DNA from: Marivivens donghaensis
GTDB taxonomy: Bacteria; Pseudomonadota; Alphaproteobacteria; Rhodobacterales; Rhodobacteraceae
Direction: 5' to 3'
NCBI RefSeq assembly: GCF_030410045.1
Contig: NZ_JAUFRA010000007.1
Span: 1-64,000 of the forward strand
Length of the DNA: 64,000 nt
Part shown: positions 61,193 through 64,000 of the stretch, piece after piece
Layout of the letters: each line of letters starts with the position of its first letter
Position numbering within the stretch: the first letter of the stretch is position 1
Position numbers and translations under genes: made by a program
Notes under the pieces: model-generated
Told to the model about the DNA's origin: nothing
The model's database searches: none
Seen by the model: only the letters and a program-made list of their open reading frames with translations

Positions 61193-61806
61193 GCGCCTGC
61201 CTTGCCGTGATCCCATTCGCCCTTATCGCGGATCGCGGTGCTCGATGCATGCGAGAGCGGGTGGTTCACATAGCACCACGCGGGCGCGTCGTGGGAGCCA
61301 AGCACATTAGACGCGCGGGGATCCAATTGCGCGCCCCTAAACATCCGCGCCATTTTCGAGGTCCGCGCCTGAACGCCATACCCCGGACGGGCGACGACAC
61401 CGATAGGCACCGAATTGGCGATCTGTTTCCAGCTCTGCCAGCGATCAAACTGTGACAGGTTATCGGCCCCCATCAACCAAACAAACCGCACGCCGCGATA
61501 GCGTTGTTGCAGGGCAGCGATGGTTTCAGCGGTGTAGCGCGTACCGAGCCGTGCTTCGATGCCCGTGACGATAACACGCGGGTCATTGATGACCTTGCGG
61601 GCACGTTCAATGCGCAGGTCCAACGGTGCTGGGCCGTGCTCTTTTAACGGGTTCCCCGGAGAGACGAGCCACCACACGCGGTCCAGTCCGAAACGGCGCA
61701 AGGCCACGCGGGTGATATGGGCATGGCCTTCGTGGGCGGGGTCGAATGACCCGCCCAAAAGGCCGATCACCTGACCGGCTTGCGCGACTGGAAACCTCTG
61801 ATCCAT
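61189..61806 (-). CDS. nadD: Nicotinate-nucleotide adenylyltransferase
   Basis: The 205-residue enzyme has the nucleotidyltransferase start GLLGGSFDPAHEGHAHI, the FVWLMGADNLSQFDRW segment and the closing SSTAIR motif. It makes deamido-NAD in NAD synthesis. It is coupled to dacB downstream. Confidence 0.96.
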   Translation of the reverse strand: MDQRFPVAQAGQVIGLLGGSFDPAHEGHAHITRVALRRFGLDRVWWLVSPGNPLKEHGPAPLDLRIERARKVINDPRVIVTGIEARLGTRYTAETIAALQQRYRGVRFVWLMGADNLSQFDRWQSWKQIANSVPIGVVARPGYGVQARTSKMARMFRGAQLDPRASNVLGSHDAPAWCYVNHPLSHASSTAIRDKGEWDHGKAGA

Positions 61807-61826
61807 GGCTGACCAGAAACCGTGTG

Positions 61827-61847
61827 GCGGCTGAAAAGTAAAGCCGC
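61827..61847. terminator. Weak hairpin between the aldo/keto reductase gene and nadD
   Basis: GCGGCT at 61827-61832 pairs with AGCCGC at 61842-61847 around nine bases. It could partly terminate the aldo/keto reductase transcript, but no clear T-run follows on the minus strand. Confidence 0.35.
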
Positions 61848-61853
61848 TGTTTG

Positions 61854-62882
61854 TTATTCCAGCTCTGACGACCGCGCCCAGAGGTTGATCTGTTCCTCAT
61901 TTGCATAGGTGTCGATCAGAGCCAGTTCATCGGCGGTGAAATCGAGGTTCCCGATCGCGCCACAGCAATCCACGACCTGCGAGGCCTTGGACGCACCAAT
62001 CAACGCCGTCGTCACCCGACCACCGCGCAGCACCCATGCAATCGCCATTTGGGCGAGTGTTTGACCACGGCCCTCTGCGATTTCGTTGAGCTTGCGGATA
62101 TTGTTCAGAACACGTTCGTCCAGAACATTCGGATCGAGGCTCTTGCCTTGAACTGCGCGGCCTTCGGTGACACCGCCGAGGTATTTGTTCGTCAGCATAC
62201 CTTGGGCCAGCGGCGTAAAGGCAATCGACCCAACGCCAAGGTCATCCAATGTATCCAGCAGACCGTCATGTTCGACCCAGCGGTTCAGCATGTTGTAGCT
62301 GGGCTGATGGATCAACAGCGGCACGCCCATATCCTTTAGGATCGCGGCGGCTTCGCGGCTGCGTTGCGAATTGTAGGACGAGATGCCGATATAGAGCGCC
62401 TTGCCCGACCGCCAGATATGCTCCAGCGCGCCCATTGTCTCTTCGAGCGGGGTTTCGGGGTCAAAGCGGTGCGAATAGAAGATATCGACGTAGTCCAGAC
62501 CCATCCGTTTCAGCGATTGATCACAAGATGCGATCAGATATTTGCGGCTTCCCCATTCGCCGTAGGGTCCAGGCCACATGTCATAGCCCGCCTTGGAAGA
62601 AATGATCAATTCATCACGATAGCCTGCGAAGTCGGTCTTTAGGATTTCGCCAAAGGCTTCTTCTGCAGAGCCTGCGGGTGGGCCGTAGTTGTTCGCCAAA
62701 TCGAAATGCGTGATGCCTAGGTCAAAGGCCGTCTGGCAGATGTCGCGCTTTGTTTGATGCGGTGTGTCATGTCCAAAATTGTGCCAAAGGCCGAGCGAGA
62801 TCGCGGGCAGTTTCAGGCCAGAATTTCCGCACTTGCGGTAGACCATTTTCGAATAACGGTCCTCGGCTGGTGTGTATGTCAT
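61854..62882 (-). CDS. Aldo/keto reductase, YghZ (L-glyceraldehyde 3-phosphate reductase) type
   Basis: The 342-residue protein has the Kv-beta/YghZ pattern: MVYRKCGNSGLKLPAISLGLW, HFDLANNYGPPAGSAEE (catalytic Asp and Tyr), SSKAGYDMWPGPYGEWGSRK (Lys), DIFYSHRFDPETPLEETM (His) and ALIGASKASQV. YghZ reduces L-glyceraldehyde 3-phosphate and other aldehydes with NADPH. ATG 62882 has AGAGAGGA upstream. It is divergent from ettA. Confidence 0.92.
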   Translation of the reverse strand: MTYTPAEDRYSKMVYRKCGNSGLKLPAISLGLWHNFGHDTPHQTKRDICQTAFDLGITHFDLANNYGPPAGSAEEAFGEILKTDFAGYRDELIISSKAGYDMWPGPYGEWGSRKYLIASCDQSLKRMGLDYVDIFYSHRFDPETPLEETMGALEHIWRSGKALYIGISSYNSQRSREAAAILKDMGVPLLIHQPSYNMLNRWVEHDGLLDTLDDLGVGSIAFTPLAQGMLTNKYLGGVTEGRAVQGKSLDPNVLDERVLNNIRKLNEIAEGRGQTLAQMAIAWVLRGGRVTTALIGASKASQVVDCCGAIGNLDFTADELALIDTYANEEQINLWARSSELE

Positions 62883-63015
62883 GTCATCCTCTCTCATGTT
62901 GGCGCTAACTTGATCGGAAAGATGGTATTGAGCAAGCGGATTGCAAGCCACGCCGCATTGCCCCTCGTCGCCATGATCGCTATCTAGGGCCAAACCAGAT
63001 TCAGAGGATCACCCA

Positions 63016-64000
<985 letters not shown>

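Overview
The window looks like a chromosomal segment of an alphaproteobacterium, most likely a marine Rhodobacterales (Roseobacter-type) organism. This rests on the dense set of ABC, TTT and GntR-type uptake and regulation modules, an NDUFS4-like complex I accessory protein, a class I lysyl-tRNA synthetase and a sulfo-SMO type sulfoquinovose cluster. There is no rRNA to settle the taxonomy. I saw no insertion sequence, integrase, CRISPR array or replication origin. The left end cuts an initiator tRNA and the right end cuts ettA.

Layout. 1-4.9 kb: tRNA-fMet, an amidohydrolase, and the inner-membrane pair of a type I secretion system. 4.9-9.4 kb: a partly decayed region with a frameshifted Gfo/Idh/MocA dehydrogenase, aroQ, two divergent GntR regulators, the C-terminal remnant of an HPPD-like (3-dehydroshikimate dehydratase type) gene, and a MYG1 homologue. 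9.7-12.8 kb: a betaine-type ABC transporter. 13-15.5 kb: an isochorismatase-fold hydrolase with its MarR regulator, then an AraC regulator divergent from a cupin.

15.6-29.1 kb is the most interesting part. A GntR/UTRA regulator and a Gfo/Idh/MocA protein face a long, tightly coupled operon: LLM monooxygenase, aldo/keto reductase, flavin reductase, sugar-type ABC transporter, YeiH-family exporter, glycerol-3-phosphate dehydrogenase and glycerol kinase. It reads as a complete route for sulfoquinovosyl glycerol: import, cleavage to sulfoquinovose and glycerol, oxidative desulfonation to glucose and sulfite, sulfite export, and entry of glycerol into central metabolism. The usual GH31 sulfoquinovosidase is absent, and the Gfo/Idh/MocA protein is the candidate replacement (NAD-dependent glycosidase type). 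29.3-35.6 kb: a LacI regulator and a ugpBAEC transporter ending in an EEP-family phosphohydrolase. The two blocks together look like a lipid-headgroup salvage region.

35.7-38 kb: small uncharacterised genes. 38.2-50.9 kb: a tricarboxylate island with a TctDE two-component system, a TTT transporter with TctA and TctB fused, a PrpF-family isomerase, a stress protein, a 2-hydroxyacid dehydrogenase, an AbrB-family membrane protein, a GntR regulator and tcuAB. This suggests uptake of tricarballylate or aconitate and conversion to cis-aconitate. 51-64 kb: mostly housekeeping genes (NDUFS4-like, uvrB, lysS, dacB, nadD, ettA) mixed with a 25-residue lipoprotein, a universal stress protein, a 762-residue beta-helix protein, a DUF4336 gene whose start lies in a long hairpin, a TerB-like protein and an aldo/keto reductase.
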